64,000 nucleotides of DNA from UBA8437 sp963582065 (GTDB taxonomy: Bacteria; Planctomycetota; Planctomycetia; Planctomycetales; Planctomycetaceae): assembly GCA_963582065.1 (NCBI GenBank), contig CAUZRQ010000005.1:1-64000 (forward strand). The letters are read 5' to 3'. The position numbers were made by a program, and so were the translations under genes. Every line of letters begins with the position of its first letter. The stretch's first letter is position 1. Shown here in pieces: positions 8,761-18,480 of this stretch. The notes below the pieces were generated by a model. That model saw nothing but the letters and a program-made list of their open reading frames with translations. It ran no database searches and was not told the origin of the DNA.

Positions 8761-10191
8761 ATGCCAACTTGCCTCGTCATGACTCCACGCCACGTGATCC
8801 TGCTGTCGGTGATGCTGGTCGCAGGCACCGTGACATCCCCGGCGGCCGACCCCGTTCCCGATACCGACTGGCGGCAGTTCCGCGGGCCGGCCGCATCCGG
8901 AGTCGGACGCGGGCACCGCTTGCCCGAATCGTGGAATGTCGAGACCGGCGACGAGGTGGCCTGGCGGACGCGGGTCCCCGGCCTGGGCCACTCGGCCGTG
9001 ATCGTCACCGGCAACCGGGTCTTCGTCACGACCGCCGTCAGCGGCCGCAAGGACGCCGGGATCAAGGTGGGCATCTACGGCAACATTGCCTCCGTCGACG
9101 ACAAGACCACACACTCGTGGCGACTCTACTGCCTGGACCGCAACACCGGCCAAGTGCTCTGGAACCGGTGCCTGCACGAGGGTGTCCCCCGCATCAAGCG
9201 GCACACCAAGGCCACCCACGCCAACGCCACGCCCGTCACCGACGGTCGCCGTATCGTTGTCTCGCTCGGCTCCGAAGGCCTGCACTGCTTCAACCTCAAC
9301 GGCAAGCGTCTCTGGAAACGGGATCTCGGATTGCTCGACTCCGGCTACTACCAGGTCCCCGCTGCACAGTGGGGTTTTGGCAGTTCGCCGATCCTGTTCG
9401 AGAACACGGTGATCATCCAGTGCGATGTTCAGCAGGGGTCCTGCCTGGCCGCTTTCTCGCTGGACGACGGACGGCAGTTGTGGGGAATCGGCCGGGACGA
9501 GGTGCCGACCTGGAGCACGCCGACGCTGTGGCGGCACGGGAACCGGTCCCAGGTGGTTGTCGCCGGTTACCGGCACTCGGGCGGCTACGATCCCCGCACC
9601 GGCCGGGAACTGTGGAAGCTGACCGGCGGCGGAGACATTCCCGTCTGCACGCCGATCGCCGCGGGCGACCTGATGATCCTCAGTTCGGCTCACGGACCAA
9701 GCCGCCCACTGCGGGCGATCCGCTTCGGTGCCACCGGCGACATCACTCCCAAGTCGACTTCGGGTTCGACCGAGCACATCGCGTGGTCGCTGCCCAGCGA
9801 GGGCGTCTACATGCAGACCCCGATCCTCTACGACGGCCTGCTGTACGCCTGCCGCATGAACGGCGTACTGGGATGCTACCAACCGGCGACCGGTGAACGG
9901 ATCTACCGCGAACGCGTCGGTGGGGGTGTCGGCTTCACCGCCTCTCCGGTGGCCGCAGACGGCAAGCTGTATTTCGCGAGCGAGGACGGACGGGTGCACG
10001 TCGTTGCCGCCGGCAGGACCTACAAGCACCTGGCCACCAATCCCCTGGGCGAACAGTGCATGGCCACGCCGGCACTCTCGGGCGGCCTGTTGCTGCTCAG
10101 AGGCCAGGACCACCTCTTCGCCATCGGCACCCCCTGCAGCCTGCCTCGAACGACCACCGCGGCTCGCGACACGGCATCGGTCCAGCCGTGA
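8761..10191 (+). CDS. Secreted PQQ-like beta-propeller protein
   Basis: The 476-aa protein has a Sec signal peptide (hydrophobic stretch before 'SPAADPVPD'). An eight-bladed PQQ_2-type beta-propeller follows, opening with the family signature 'DWRQFRGP' and showing repeated 'Tryptophan-docking-like' blades such as 'GRELWKLTGG' and 'QVLWNRCL'. These planctomycete proteins resemble BamB or quinoprotein dehydrogenases, but most lack proof of PQQ binding. I start at 8761; 8779 also gives a signal peptide, and the open frame from 8659 is too long. Its stop overlaps the next gene's GTG by four bases (GTGA), so the two are coupled. Confidence 0.8.
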   Translation: MPTCLVMTPRHVILLSVMLVAGTVTSPAADPVPDTDWRQFRGPAASGVGRGHRLPESWNVETGDEVAWRTRVPGLGHSAVIVTGNRVFVTTAVSGRKDAGIKVGIYGNIASVDDKTTHSWRLYCLDRNTGQVLWNRCLHEGVPRIKRHTKATHANATPVTDGRRIVVSLGSEGLHCFNLNGKRLWKRDLGLLDSGYYQVPAAQWGFGSSPILFENTVIIQCDVQQGSCLAAFSLDDGRQLWGIGRDEVPTWSTPTLWRHGNRSQVVVAGYRHSGGYDPRTGRELWKLTGGGDIPVCTPIAAGDLMILSSAHGPSRPLRAIRFGATGDITPKSTSGSTEHIAWSLPSEGVYMQTPILYDGLLYACRMNGVLGCYQPATGERIYRERVGGGVGFTASPVAADGKLYFASEDGRVHVVAAGRTYKHLATNPLGEQCMATPALSGGLLLLRGQDHLFAIGTPCSLPRTTTAARDTASVQP

Positions 10192-10790
10192 CCGAAGCCG
10201 CCGTTGATGCTGTCGGCGACCAGTTGGCCACCGCGAGAGGTCGGCTGGAGAGTTGCCGCTCGGAGATCCAGCGATTGAACAAGATGAAACGGTGGCGGGC
10301 GGTGACACGCTGCCGGGTGAACCGTGAACTGAGGCTGGTTGTTCGACTGCTGCAGTTGCGCGACTGGATTCCCGACGCGTTCTGGCGAATATTCGTGCTG
10401 ATCATCGGCACGTCCGCCCTGGTGGCGATCGCGTTCCTGTTGACCCGGCACACCGCCTACACGGCAACCTCCGTCGGCAGCATCGCCGCCGCCGCCGCTG
10501 CCGTACTCACCCTGGTCGTCTTTCTTCCCCCCGACGGATCACTCAACCGCCGCCGCCTGGTCCTCTCGCAGGTGGCCGCCTCGATCGACCACGAACACCA
10601 GAATGTCTGTTCCCAGCTCGATTTCCTCTACCAACGCCGTGATACGGTTCGATCCCAGCTGAAATTCATCCAGCAACAGGCCCCACCACCGGTTCACGAC
10701 GGCAGCGACACCGCTCAACCGGTGTTTGAGCCACCCGTCGGTGATCCGGACGACCAAGTCCGGTTTCCGGAACAAGAGGCCGCATCGTGA
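10188..10790 (+). CDS. Coiled-coil membrane protein of unknown function
   Basis: The 200-aa product is not a family I recognise. It has a charged N-terminal helix likely to form a coiled coil (about 10-35), two adjacent transmembrane helices (about 60-82 and 93-113, the second very Ala-rich), and a second helical region of about 60 residues ending in a Pro/Asp-rich tail. The GTG start is chosen because it overlaps the upstream stop (GTGA); the same overlap links it to the gene downstream. The double coupling suggests it works with the PQQ propeller and the cyanophycinase-like peptidase, perhaps as a membrane scaffold; this is inference from position only. Confidence 0.6.
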   Translation: MTEAAVDAVGDQLATARGRLESCRSEIQRLNKMKRWRAVTRCRVNRELRLVVRLLQLRDWIPDAFWRIFVLIIGTSALVAIAFLLTRHTAYTATSVGSIAAAAAAVLTLVVFLPPDGSLNRRRLVLSQVAASIDHEHQNVCSQLDFLYQRRDTVRSQLKFIQQQAPPPVHDGSDTAQPVFEPPVGDPDDQVRFPEQEAAS

Positions 10791-11686
10791 AACACCTACC
10801 CTCGAACCGATTTCTGCTGACCTGGTTTCTGCTGCTGGCGCTGGCCGTTCCCCGGCCGGTGAACGCCGACGACACCGAGGGTCCCAATCGGGGCACACTG
10901 CTGATCGCCGGTGGCGGCGGCAAGCAGGCGGCAACGATCTTCCGGAAGTTCGTCGAACTCTCGGGGGGGAACGCGGCGCGGATCGTCATCGTGCCCACGG
11001 CGATCTCATCCGACCCCAACTACGACTACCGGAACCCCGGCGTCGCCAAGTTCGCCCGGGACAAGCTGAAGCTGAAGCACGTCACCGTGCTGCACACTCA
11101 CGATCGCCGCGAAGCCGACTCCCGGGAATTCGTCCGGCCGTTGAAGACCGCCAACGGGGTCTGGTTCAGCGGGGGTCGCCAGTGGCGGTTCGCCGACTCG
11201 TACCTTGGCACGCGGTCCGAGAAGGAGTTCCACCGCGTGTTGAAACGGGGCGGAGTGATCGGGGGTTCCTCAGCCGGAGCCTCGATCCAGGCCGATTTCC
11301 TGGTCCGCGGAGATTCCAAGACCAACCGTATCATGATCGGGGATCACCAGCGGGGGCTGGGGTTCATCGAGAACTGTGCCATCGACCAGCACGTGATCAA
11401 GCGGGGCCGGCAGATGGGACTGGTGAGAGTGCTGACCGACCCCGACGGGAAGATGCTCCGCCGATTTGACCGCGAGGACCTGCTGGGAATCGGAATCGAC
11501 GAGGACACCGCGATCATCGTTCGCAAGGACACGTTCGAGGTCTTCGGCAAGCCGGACGCGGCGGTGTTGATCTACAACCCCCGCAAATGGACGGCCGAAA
11601 CGGCCGATGCCAGGAAGTACATCACGCTGAAACTGGGTGCCCGATACGACATGAAGAAGCGGCGGGTGCTTCAGCTGGCGCCGTAA
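10787..11686 (+). CDS. Exported cyanophycinase-like S51 peptidase
   Basis: The 299-aa protein belongs to peptidase family S51 (cyanophycinase, dipeptidase E). The nucleophile elbow 'GGSSAGA' (residues 159-165) places the catalytic Ser at about S162; 'WFSGG' near 126 and 'DQHV' after the elbow are also family features. A signal peptide (residues 8-27, 'PVNADD' cleavage region) indicates export. Cytoplasmic cyanophycinases recycle stored cyanophycin; exported forms are known to digest external cyanophycin, so scavenging of Asp-Arg polymer or related isoaspartyl peptides is plausible. It starts with GTG at a four-base overlap with the upstream gene. Confidence 0.75.
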   Translation: MKHLPSNRFLLTWFLLLALAVPRPVNADDTEGPNRGTLLIAGGGGKQAATIFRKFVELSGGNAARIVIVPTAISSDPNYDYRNPGVAKFARDKLKLKHVTVLHTHDRREADSREFVRPLKTANGVWFSGGRQWRFADSYLGTRSEKEFHRVLKRGGVIGGSSAGASIQADFLVRGDSKTNRIMIGDHQRGLGFIENCAIDQHVIKRGRQMGLVRVLTDPDGKMLRRFDREDLLGIGIDEDTAIIVRKDTFEVFGKPDAAVLIYNPRKWTAETADARKYITLKLGARYDMKKRRVLQLAP

Positions 11687-11699
11687 AGAGAGCCGTCGC

Positions 11700-13139
11700 T
11701 CAGAACAACTCGGCGATCGGCTCGCCGCCGTCCTCGAGCATGAACCTCGGGCGGCCCCGCGGATCGACGTACTGCGTGTCGAGCGGCACTTCCATGTGCT
11801 TGTAGATCGACGCGGCGATGTCGCCGGGAATGATCGGGCGATCCTTCAGGTGACTGCCGTCCCTGACCGTCGAACCGAGCGTCTGGTTGTGGTTCAGACC
11901 ACCGCCGGCCATGCACATCGACATCACCACCGGCCAGTGGTTCCGTCCGTCGACGCTGCCCTGTGTGCCCATGTTCGGCGTCCGGCCGAACTCGCCCATC
12001 GCGATCACCAGCGTATCCTCGAGCAGATCACGCTCCTCGAGATCGGTCACCAGGGTGGTCAGCAGGTGATCAAACAGGGGCAACAACCCACCGAGTCCCT
12101 TGGTGATGCCACCGTAGACACAGCCGGGAATTCCGTGGGTGTCCCACGTCCCCGAGGCACTGTGGTAACTGAGGTCAAGGGTCACGAAGCTCGATCCGGC
12201 CTCGACCAACCGCCGGGCCAGCAGCGCCTGCTGGCACCACAGGTGCTTGCCGTATTTCTTGACCGTCGCCGGATCTTCCCGGGACAGGTCGAATGCGTCG
12301 CGGGCCTGGCGACCCAGCAGCATGTCGACCGCCTTGGCGCGGTAGGTGTCGATCGCCTCGAGCGATCCCCGCTGGTCGATGTCACGACGCAGCCGGTCAA
12401 ACCGATTCACCAGCTCCTGCCGATTGCGAACCCGACCGACGCTGACTCCCTCGGGAAACTGGAACAGGTCGGCTCCCGACATCCTGCCGGTGTCCTTGCC
12501 CGCCGAGTCATAAACCGGAAGCTTGCTGGCCTCGTTGGCGATGAACGGATCGTACTGCTTGCCCAGCCAGCCACCGATGGCGAGGTGCCAGGGGTGCTTC
12601 CGGAACCCCACGTAGGCGGGCATTCCGGGATTGTTGGCCCCGCGATGTTTCGAGATGAACGAACCGATTGCCGGATACTTGCGGCCATCCTTGTTCCGAC
12701 GAGGAGCCGCATCACGGTGACCGGTCTGGAAGGCCATGTTGGGTTCGTGGTTGCTCTTGTGAGCATTCACCGACCGCATCACGGTGAACTTGTCGAGCAT
12801 CGCCGCCTGCTTGGGCAGGAGATCGCAGATGAAGACACCCGGCTGAGCGGTCTGGATCACGCCAAAGGGGCCGCGGTTGTTGAACGGGCGTTCGGGCTTC
12901 GGATCCCACGTATCAATGTGGCTGGGTCCCCCGCACATCCACAACAGGATCACGGACTTGCGGCTGGACATCTGCCGACCGGTCTGGGCGGCATGGGCAC
13001 GTTCGGCCAACAGGCCGGGCAGCGACAGGCCGGCCAGGCCAGCCATCGATACCTTCATCATGCCACGACGGTCCAAGTGCATCAGGCCCTCGCGCTGACG
13101 CGGATTCAAACCGGTGAAAGCGTGGTCGTGAGAATGCAT
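11700..13139 (-). CDS. DUF1501 protein, not paired with a DUF1549 gene
   Basis: This 479-aa DUF1501 member has 'GGPSHIDTWDPKP', 'WDTHG' and 'GEFGRTPNMG' motifs but a diverged tail ('VDGRNHWP' instead of GRDHNPxGF). The start at 13139 follows a CGGAG ribosome-binding site; frames further upstream are not needed. The N-terminus has RR followed by a hydrophobic stretch ending 'ERAHA', compatible with Tat export. Unlike the other five DUF1501 genes here it has no DUF1549/DUF1553 neighbour. It lies downstream of a PQQ-propeller gene on the same strand with about 105 bp between, which may be its partner. Confidence 0.85.
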   Translation of the reverse strand: MHSHDHAFTGLNPRQREGLMHLDRRGMMKVSMAGLAGLSLPGLLAERAHAAQTGRQMSSRKSVILLWMCGGPSHIDTWDPKPERPFNNRGPFGVIQTAQPGVFICDLLPKQAAMLDKFTVMRSVNAHKSNHEPNMAFQTGHRDAAPRRNKDGRKYPAIGSFISKHRGANNPGMPAYVGFRKHPWHLAIGGWLGKQYDPFIANEASKLPVYDSAGKDTGRMSGADLFQFPEGVSVGRVRNRQELVNRFDRLRRDIDQRGSLEAIDTYRAKAVDMLLGRQARDAFDLSREDPATVKKYGKHLWCQQALLARRLVEAGSSFVTLDLSYHSASGTWDTHGIPGCVYGGITKGLGGLLPLFDHLLTTLVTDLEERDLLEDTLVIAMGEFGRTPNMGTQGSVDGRNHWPVVMSMCMAGGGLNHNQTLGSTVRDGSHLKDRPIIPGDIAASIYKHMEVPLDTQYVDPRGRPRFMLEDGGEPIAELF

Positions 13140-13244
13140 CCGATAACTCCGGGAAAGTCCCCAAGCACCTGTGACACTGTATCCTAGCAAAGTTATCGGC
13201 CGTGTGGCCAAGTCAGATCGAGCGCAGAGCTGACCGAAATCGCT

Positions 13245-14516
13245 CTAATTGCCGGTCGCCGAACCCAGCAGGTACACCGCCTGGTCGCTGCGCATCAGCA
13301 ATTGGCCTCGAGACGGAACCGGGGACGCGTTGGTGCGGGTCTTGTCGTCCTCGAAAACATTGTGAGCCAGCAACTCGAATTTCGGCTGGGCGGCCACCAC
13401 GTATGTCCCGTTGTGCTGAGACGTGTAGTAGATCTTGCCATCGCCCAGGATCGGCGACGACCAGATGCGTCCGGGTCGTGGCTCGAGCCGTTTCTGGTAG
13501 ACGATCTTGCCGGTCGCCGCATCCTGGCAGAACACGGCACCGTTGCTGTCGTGGGCCCAGTAGAGATGCCCGTCGTGGTAGATCGGCGAGGAGACATTCG
13601 ATCCCTTGGTAAGCCGCCAGACCCCGTGCGACTTGGTGACATCGCCCCGGCCGCCAATCTTCACGGCCAGCGAGGTGTGACCGCCACCGATGATGTAGGC
13701 GACACCCTTGTGAGCCACCACGCTGGGACAGACATAGCGATGCACGCCGTCGGCGTTCCAGAGCTTCTCGCCCGTTCCGGGGTCCAGGCCCAGCACGCGA
13801 CCCTGGACGCTGACGACCAGTTCGGATCCGCCACCGGCCACCGCGGCGATGATCGGGGTGTTCCACGACGAGGAGATCCCGCCGGTCTTCCACGCCGGGC
13901 GACCGGTCTTCTGGTCCAACGCCACCATCGACCCGCTTTCAACACTCGCGTTGACGATCACCAGGCCCTTGTAGAGCACCGGCGACGTCCCCGATCCCCA
14001 CCCACTGGTGCCACCGCCGACGTCGGCGTGCCAGATCTGCTTCCCGTCCAGGTCCAGGCAGAACACGCCACTCTTGCCCAGGAACAGGTAGAGGTGCTTG
14101 CCGTCGGTGGCCGGAGTGCTGGCGGCATATCCGTGATACGCTCCCTCGCCGGCATACCGGTGCTCGGGCAGCTTCGGCTGGAAGACCTTCGTCCACTGAA
14201 CCTCTCCGGACTTCCGGTCCAGGCACAACAGGTGCCGCAGCAGCTGCTTCTGGTCGCCCTGGCCTGCCGCGAGCCCGTACCCGGTGTAGTAGGTCGTGTA
14301 GACACGCTCGCCGACAACCAGCGGACACGCCGTGCCGGGACCCGGCGTCTTCGTCTTCCACACTACGTTCTTCCCGGCAGCCCAGGCAGTCGGCAGGCTC
14401 CCGGCCGACACCTTGGCATCCCCATTGGGACCTCGCCAACCGGTCCACTCGGCGGCGGTCAGCAGGGTGGCAGGAAGCGTGAGTGAGAGCAGAAGTGCGA
14501 GCAGTTGGCGAGGCAT
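13245..14516 (-). CDS. Secreted PQQ-like beta-propeller protein
   Basis: The 423-aa protein has a signal peptide (hydrophobic 'LLALLLSLTLPATLLTA') and an eight-bladed PQQ_2-type propeller starting 'EWTGWRGPNG' and running to the end with repeated 'GEKLWNADG'-type blades. The start at 14516 is supported by AAGGA about 9 nt upstream; an alternative Met lies at 14540. It shares architecture with the proteins at 8761 and 32292 but is clearly diverged from both. It is read divergently from the cytochrome gene at 14665 and upstream of the DUF1501 gene at 13139. Confidence 0.8.
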   Translation of the reverse strand: MPRQLLALLLSLTLPATLLTAAEWTGWRGPNGDAKVSAGSLPTAWAAGKNVVWKTKTPGPGTACPLVVGERVYTTYYTGYGLAAGQGDQKQLLRHLLCLDRKSGEVQWTKVFQPKLPEHRYAGEGAYHGYAASTPATDGKHLYLFLGKSGVFCLDLDGKQIWHADVGGGTSGWGSGTSPVLYKGLVIVNASVESGSMVALDQKTGRPAWKTGGISSSWNTPIIAAVAGGGSELVVSVQGRVLGLDPGTGEKLWNADGVHRYVCPSVVAHKGVAYIIGGGHTSLAVKIGGRGDVTKSHGVWRLTKGSNVSSPIYHDGHLYWAHDSNGAVFCQDAATGKIVYQKRLEPRPGRIWSSPILGDGKIYYTSQHNGTYVVAAQPKFELLAHNVFEDDKTRTNASPVPSRGQLLMRSDQAVYLLGSATGN

Positions 14517-14664
14517 CGATGAATCCTTATGCGTGTTCATTGCCGTCAGGATAACGATGACAGAGGGTCGACCGCAAAGCGGAATGACATCCGCAGGTGA
14601 TCGAGGCGGCCGGCTGGGCCGGTCGAGCATGCCCTAAGGATTCTCGTTCCTGTAGATTGGTGGC

Positions 14665-17031
14665 ATGAGGATACTGCTGCTCCTGCTCGTATTGGCCTGC
14701 AGCCTGGAAGCGCTCTCGGCTGCCCCGCCGACGGTGTCGCAGGCGGACGCCACGTTCTTCGAGACACGGATCCGGCCTGTGCTGGTGCGGCGATGCTTCG
14801 ACTGTCACGGCCCGGACACCGAAAACGAAGCCGGCCTGAAACTCGATTCGCTGTCTGCGATGCTCATCGGCGGCCGCTCGGGGCCGGCCATCAAGCCCGG
14901 CAACCCCGACAGCAGCCTGCTGGTGCTGGCCATCCGCCACGACCCGGCCACCCCCGACATGCCGCCCAAGACCAAGTTGCCGCTCCGCGAAGTGGCGGAC
15001 CTGGCCGCGTGGATCAAGCGGGGCGCCCCCTGGCCCGGACAGCAACCGGGCCAAGCCAGGCCCCGACCCACCGCCGACCCCGATGCGTTCCCCTACGACC
15101 AGGCGTCGCGGGATCACTGGGCCTTCCGGCCACCACGACCGGCCCGCCCACCACAAGCCGATCCATTCGACCGGATCCGATCGCCCATCGACCACTTTGT
15201 GCTGACACGCCTGGCCGCCGCCGGACTCGAGCCCGCTCCCGAAACCGACCGCCGGACACTGGTCCGCCGTGCGACGCTCGATCTCCACGGGCTCCCACCC
15301 ACGCCACGACAGATCGACACCTTTTTGGCCGACACCCGCCCGGGAGCCTTCGCACGCCTGGTCGACCGACTGCTCGCCTCACCCCACTACGGCCAGCGTT
15401 ACGGGCGATTGTGGCTCGACGTCGTCCGCTACGCCGACAGCAACGGCATGGACGACAACCTGTACTACGCCGACGCCTGGAGATACCGCGACTGGGTCAT
15501 CGACCGCTTCAACGCCGATTGGCCATTCGACCGGTTCCTGGTCGAACAGATCGCCGGGGACCTGGTCCCGCCATCCCCGAACGAGGCATCATCGGAGAGG
15601 CACGCGCGGGTGATCGCGACCGGGTTCCTGACACTGGGACCGAAGATGCTGGCCGAGGACGACCCGACCAAGCAGCAGATGGACATCGTCGACGACCAGA
15701 TCGATACGCTCGGCCGAGCCGTCCTGGGACTCACGCTCGGTTGTGCTCGGTGTCACGACCACAAATTCGATCCCGTACCCACCAGCGACTACTACGCGCT
15801 GGCCGGGATCTTCAAGAACACCCAGGTGATGCTCAGCTTCCGCGTCGACTCGAAGTGGAATGCCACCGCCCTGGGTCCCGCATCGCTCGAGCAACAGCTC
15901 AGCCAGCTCGAGGGCACCATCGACCGGCTCGACCGGATCCTGGTCCTCGGCAACCGGCAGCAGATGTCCGACAAACAGCGAAAGGCGTACTCGGATGAAC
16001 TCGAGGCGGCCCGGACGACCTATCGAGCGATTCCCAAGGCCATGGCCGTCAACGACGGTGCCGGCGGGGACCTCGAGATCTTCCTGCGTGGCAATCACCT
16101 CACCCGCGGTCCCAAGGTCCCGCGTCGGTTCCCGAGAATCGCAGCCGGTTTCAATCAGCCACCCCTGGTCGGACCCGGCAGTGGCCGGTTGCAGCTGGCC
16201 CGCTGGGTCGCATCGAGCCGCAACCCGCTGGCCGCTCGCGTGATGGTCAACCGCATCTGGCAGGCCCACTTCGGCCACGGGCTGGTCCGCTCGCCCGACA
16301 ACTTCGGCCTCCTCGGCCAACGACCCGACAACCAGCCACTGCTCGACTGGCTCGCTCTCCGGTTCATCGACGACGGCTGGTCGATCAAGCAACTGCACCG
16401 CCGCATCATGAACTCGGCTGTCTACCGGATAAGTACGATCGCCGGAGCCGCCACCCGGCAGAAGGCGAGTCGACTCGATCCGGACAACCGCCTGTTGTGG
16501 AAAATGAACCGTCGCCGGATGCACGCCGAGGTTCTCCGCGATTCCCTGCTGGCCCTGTCCGGTCGACTCGACGAGACCATGGGTGGCCAGTCGATCGATG
16601 CCCGCGCCTTCGACAACCTCTCGGGTGGCGGCCCGCGATCGAAGATCCGCTTCGACGTTCCCCGCCGCAGCGTCTACCTGCCGGTACTCCGCAGCGCCGT
16701 CTACGAGGTCTTCCAGGCCTTCGATTTTCCCGACCCGGCCGTCCCCAGCGGCCGCCGCGAGGAAACCACCATCGCCCCCCAGGCATTGTTCCTGATGAAC
16801 GGCAAACTGGTCACCGAATCGACCCGGGCGATGGCCGTCACCCTGCAGGCCGAACCGGGCGATGCCGCCAGGCTGTCCCGGGCCTATCTCCAGATCCTCG
16901 GCCGCACGCCTCGCCCCGACGAACAGGGGGCGTGGCAGTCCTTCCTCGACGGATTCGACGACCGGTTGTCAGCCTGGCAGAGCGTCTGCCGGGTGCTGGT
17001 GTCATCCAACGAGTTTATTTACATCGAGTAG
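14665..17031 (+). CDS. PSCyt1-DUF1549-DUF1553 planctomycete cytochrome-type protein
   Basis: The 788-aa protein has a signal peptide (residues 1-19), a PSCyt1 haem-c motif CFDCH (C44, C47, H48), DUF1549 (about 165-375, closing in 'CARCHDHKFDPV') and DUF1553 (about 500-780, with 'RMHAEVLRDSLLA' and 'TTIAPQALFLMN'). Its expected location is the periplasm or cell surface. It is immediately followed, with no spacer, by a DUF1501 gene, so the pair is probably translated together. A TAGATT at 14653-14658 ends only six bases before the ATG, so the message may be nearly leaderless; no convincing -35 was seen. Confidence 0.88.
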   Translation: MRILLLLLVLACSLEALSAAPPTVSQADATFFETRIRPVLVRRCFDCHGPDTENEAGLKLDSLSAMLIGGRSGPAIKPGNPDSSLLVLAIRHDPATPDMPPKTKLPLREVADLAAWIKRGAPWPGQQPGQARPRPTADPDAFPYDQASRDHWAFRPPRPARPPQADPFDRIRSPIDHFVLTRLAAAGLEPAPETDRRTLVRRATLDLHGLPPTPRQIDTFLADTRPGAFARLVDRLLASPHYGQRYGRLWLDVVRYADSNGMDDNLYYADAWRYRDWVIDRFNADWPFDRFLVEQIAGDLVPPSPNEASSERHARVIATGFLTLGPKMLAEDDPTKQQMDIVDDQIDTLGRAVLGLTLGCARCHDHKFDPVPTSDYYALAGIFKNTQVMLSFRVDSKWNATALGPASLEQQLSQLEGTIDRLDRILVLGNRQQMSDKQRKAYSDELEAARTTYRAIPKAMAVNDGAGGDLEIFLRGNHLTRGPKVPRRFPRIAAGFNQPPLVGPGSGRLQLARWVASSRNPLAARVMVNRIWQAHFGHGLVRSPDNFGLLGQRPDNQPLLDWLALRFIDDGWSIKQLHRRIMNSAVYRISTIAGAATRQKASRLDPDNRLLWKMNRRRMHAEVLRDSLLALSGRLDETMGGQSIDARAFDNLSGGGPRSKIRFDVPRRSVYLPVLRSAVYEVFQAFDFPDPAVPSGRREETTIAPQALFLMNGKLVTESTRAMAVTLQAEPGDAARLSRAYLQILGRTPRPDEQGAWQSFLDGFDDRLSAWQSVCRVLVSSNEFIYIE

Positions 17032-18432
17032 ATGATGCCTCACGCAATGGGACACCGCCGCCGATTCCTCGCCGACCTCGGAGCCGGGTTCGGCTCGCTG
17101 GCGCTGACCGGCTTGCTGGCTGACGACGCCGCGGCGGCGGGCGACGACGTGCTGCAGCCACGCTCGCCAGGCGTGGCCCCGCGGGCCAGGCGGGTGATCA
17201 TGCTGTTCATGTTCGGCGGCCCCAGCCACATCGACAGCTTCGACCCCAAGCCTCGCCTGGCGGCCGAGCATGGACAGCCGCTCCCCTTCGCCAAGCCCCG
17301 GGTCCTCTCGTTTCCGCTCCGCCACGGCAACCTGGTCGGCTCGCCCTTCGGCTTCCGTCGCCACGGTGAATCGGGAGCCGCCGTCAGCGAGGTGTTTCCG
17401 CACGTCGCCGGTCACGTCGACGATCTCTGCATCGTCAACTCGATGCACTGCACCAACCCCCGTCACGGCGGAGCGGTGCTCGAGTGGCACACCGGCACCG
17501 ACACCTTCATCCGGCCCAGCCTGGGCTCGTGGCTGATCTACGGGCTGGGAACCGAGAACCGCAACCTGCCGGGCTACGTGACCATCTGCCAAGCGCTCTC
17601 GCAGGGGGGAGCCAACAACTTCGGTTCAGCCTTCCTGCCGGCCGCCTGCGGCGGCACACCCCTGGGACGAGACGGCACATCGGCTGCCGCGGCGAAGTTC
17701 CCCTTCATCAAGCCGGCCGCATCGCAGGCGGTGCAGAGAAAAGAACTCGAGATGATCCGGCGGCTGGGTCGCAACCAGCTCGAATTGACCGGGGCCGACC
17801 GGGCCCTGGAAGGCCGCATCGCCTCGTTCGAACTCGCCTTCCGCATGCAGGCAGCCGCCCCCGAGGTGCAGGCACTCGAAACCGAATCCCGCGCCACGCA
17901 GGCCCTCTACGGAATCGACGACAAGGCCACCGAGGACTTCGGTCGGCAGTGCCTGCTGGCACGGCGGTTTTCCGAGCGAGGCGTCCGCTTCGTCCAGTGC
18001 AACAGCAACGGCTGGGATCACCATTCGGGACTCGAATCGTCGATGCGAAGCATGGCACGATCGGTCGACAAGCCGATCGCCGGGCTGCTGACCGACCTCG
18101 AGACCCGTGGCCTGCTCGACGAAACACTGGTCATCTGGGGAGGGGAATTCGGACGGACGCCGACGGCCGAGAACGGAAACGGACGCGACCACAACCCGCA
18201 CGGGTTCACGATGTGGATGGCCGGCGGCGGTGTCCGCCCCGGGATCGTCTACGGACGGACCGACGAGTACGGCTACTACGCAGTCGAGAACAAGGTCCAT
18301 TTCCACGACCTGCACGCCACGATCCTGCACCTGATGGGTATCGAGCACCAGCAGTTGACTTTCCGCTACAGCGGCCGGAACTTCCGGCTGACCGACATCC
18401 ACGGAGAAACCGTCGACGACCTGGTTTCCTGA
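17032..18432 (+). CDS. DUF1501 protein paired with the upstream cytochrome gene
   Basis: The 466-aa protein is a full-length DUF1501 member: 'GGPSHIDSFDPKP' near residue 65, 'WDHHSG', 'WGGEFGRTP' near residue 369 and 'GRDHNPHGF' just after. 'HRRRFLADLGAGFG' is a likely twin-arginine signal, followed by an Ala-rich hydrophobic core. The ATG directly abuts the TAG of the DUF1549/DUF1553 gene; a second ATG follows at once, so either could serve. The metal-binding residues of true sulfatases are not all recognisable, so catalysis is not certain. Confidence 0.88.
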   Translation: MMPHAMGHRRRFLADLGAGFGSLALTGLLADDAAAAGDDVLQPRSPGVAPRARRVIMLFMFGGPSHIDSFDPKPRLAAEHGQPLPFAKPRVLSFPLRHGNLVGSPFGFRRHGESGAAVSEVFPHVAGHVDDLCIVNSMHCTNPRHGGAVLEWHTGTDTFIRPSLGSWLIYGLGTENRNLPGYVTICQALSQGGANNFGSAFLPAACGGTPLGRDGTSAAAAKFPFIKPAASQAVQRKELEMIRRLGRNQLELTGADRALEGRIASFELAFRMQAAAPEVQALETESRATQALYGIDDKATEDFGRQCLLARRFSERGVRFVQCNSNGWDHHSGLESSMRSMARSVDKPIAGLLTDLETRGLLDETLVIWGGEFGRTPTAENGNGRDHNPHGFTMWMAGGGVRPGIVYGRTDEYGYYAVENKVHFHDLHATILHLMGIEHQQLTFRYSGRNFRLTDIHGETVDDLVS

Positions 18433-18480
18433 CCCGCACATCCTGCCGATTCAAGAGTTTCCTGACACGAGACCACTCGC

